Below are positions 14,097-14,568 of a DNA stretch of 14,568 nt, piece by piece. The stretch is from UMGS1933 sp045593405 (GTDB lineage: Bacteria > Bacillota > Clostridia > TANB77 > CAG-508): positions 1 to 14,568 of the forward strand of contig JAZNWN010000026.1 in NCBI GenBank assembly GCA_045593405.1, given 5' to 3'. A program made the position numbers and the translations under genes. Below the pieces are notes generated by a model that was not told the origin of the DNA, did no database searches, and saw nothing but the letters and a program-made list of their open reading frames with translations. The stretch's first letter is position 1. Each line of letters begins with the position of its first letter.

Positions 14097-14568
14097 CTAC
14101 TCCTTCATATTATTTACTTTTTTATTAACATCTTTCTTTATTAATGTGTATATGACTGTTGCAACTGGCACTCCTAATAACATTCCTAAAATTCCACCTA
14201 AACTTCCACCAACAGTAACAGCAAATAAAACCCACATACCAGGTAATCCTACTGAACTTCCAACTACTCTTGGATAAATTAGGTTTCCTTCTATTTGCTG
14301 TAAAATTAGTACAAATACAACAAATACTAATACTTTTACAGGATTAACAGCAACTATTAAAATTGCTCCTACAATAATTCCTATAAATGCTCCAACTACT
14401 GGAATTAATGTTGTAACTCCAATTAATACTCCTATTGGTACTGCATAAGGTATTCTTAATATTAACATTCCTATCATGCAAAGAGTTCCTAGTATAGTTG
14501 CTTCTAAACATTGTACTGTAAAGAATTTTTTAAATGTATTTGAAGCAACACTTCCAACATTTGCTATT
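14097..14568 (-). CDS. AI-2E family transporter, N-terminus outside window
   Basis: The visible 156 residues are the C-terminal part of an AI-2E-family membrane protein; the frame is open to the window edge, and the first internal Met at 14477 is not the start. The family motifs are clear: FTVQCLEATILGTLC, GVLIGVTTLIPVVGAFIG, VFVLILQQIEGNLIYPRVVG, then LPGMWVLFAVTVGGSLGGILGMLLGVPVATVIYTLI, with a charged tail. Full-length members have around 350-400 residues and about eight membrane segments. The founding members export autoinducer-2 or act as cation/proton antiporters, so the substrate here cannot be named. It overlaps the ribosome binding site of the HdeD-like gene downstream. Confidence 0.92.
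   Translation of the reverse strand, partial: IANVGSVASNTFKKFFTVQCLEATILGTLCMIGMLILRIPYAVPIGVLIGVTTLIPVVGAFIGIIVGAILIVAVNPVKVLVFVVFVLILQQIEGNLIYPRVVGSSVGLPGMWVLFAVTVGGSLGGILGMLLGVPVATVIYTLIKKDVNKKVNNMKE

Noticed and set aside
1..14568. Mobile elements, CRISPR arrays, tRNA or rRNA genes
   Set aside because: No transposase or integrase, regularly spaced repeats or RNA-gene signatures were seen.

Overview
The window is a very AT-rich stretch from a low-GC Gram-positive bacterium, most likely an anaerobic, possibly gut-dwelling, member of the Clostridia. This is inferred from strong AGGAGG-type ribosome binding sites, Firmicutes-type families (CmpB-like permease, DUF5685, MntP with a manganese riboswitch, a SPASM radical SAM protein) and base composition; the genus cannot be named. 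It reads as ordinary chromosome. I see no phage, transposon, CRISPR array, tRNA or rRNA, and no gene-free stretch over about 210 bases. All genes but one run on the minus strand, so the window is best read from right to left.

Layout, in order of transcription on the minus strand. (1) 14568-13544: the C-terminal part of an AI-2E-family permease, then a HdeD/DUF308-like membrane protein, ending in a strong terminator. (2) 13415-10966: a canonical promoter, a MarR regulator with a likely operator at its own start site, and htpG (Hsp90), then a terminator. (3) 10949-7206: dnaK (GTG start), a DUF5685 protein, a J-domain protein with a Cys-rich tail and a two-TM zinc-ribbon protein, all translationally packed as one chaperone operon. 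(4) 7178-6428: a canonical promoter, a yybP-ykoY manganese riboswitch with its own terminator, and the Mn efflux pump gene mntP. (5) 6418-6307: a promoter followed almost at once by a hairpin terminator, a candidate small RNA of about 70 nt. (6) 6305-4035: an acyl-ACP thioesterase, a Na+/Ca2+ exchanger and an unrecognised two-TM protein in one operon. (7) 4009-3312: the only plus-strand gene, a CmpB-like membrane protein, transcribed divergently from (8) 3305-744: a radical SAM/SPASM protein and metK. (9) 684-1: an RNA-type metallo-beta-lactamase-fold hydrolase that runs off the left edge.

The most notable signal is regulatory. Six of the eight promoters I can place have no recognisable -35 TTGACA. 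Instead each carries two direct RTTCAT-like hexamers exactly 11 bp apart, and the second ends exactly 10 bp before a TATAAT-like -10. This is the geometry of PhoB/PhoP (OmpR-family) boxes, yet it drives unrelated genes: hydrolase, radical SAM-metK, permease, small RNA, thioesterase-exchanger and dnaK. The other two promoters (marR-htpG and mntP) are normal sigma-A promoters with their own dedicated control, a MarR operator and a riboswitch.
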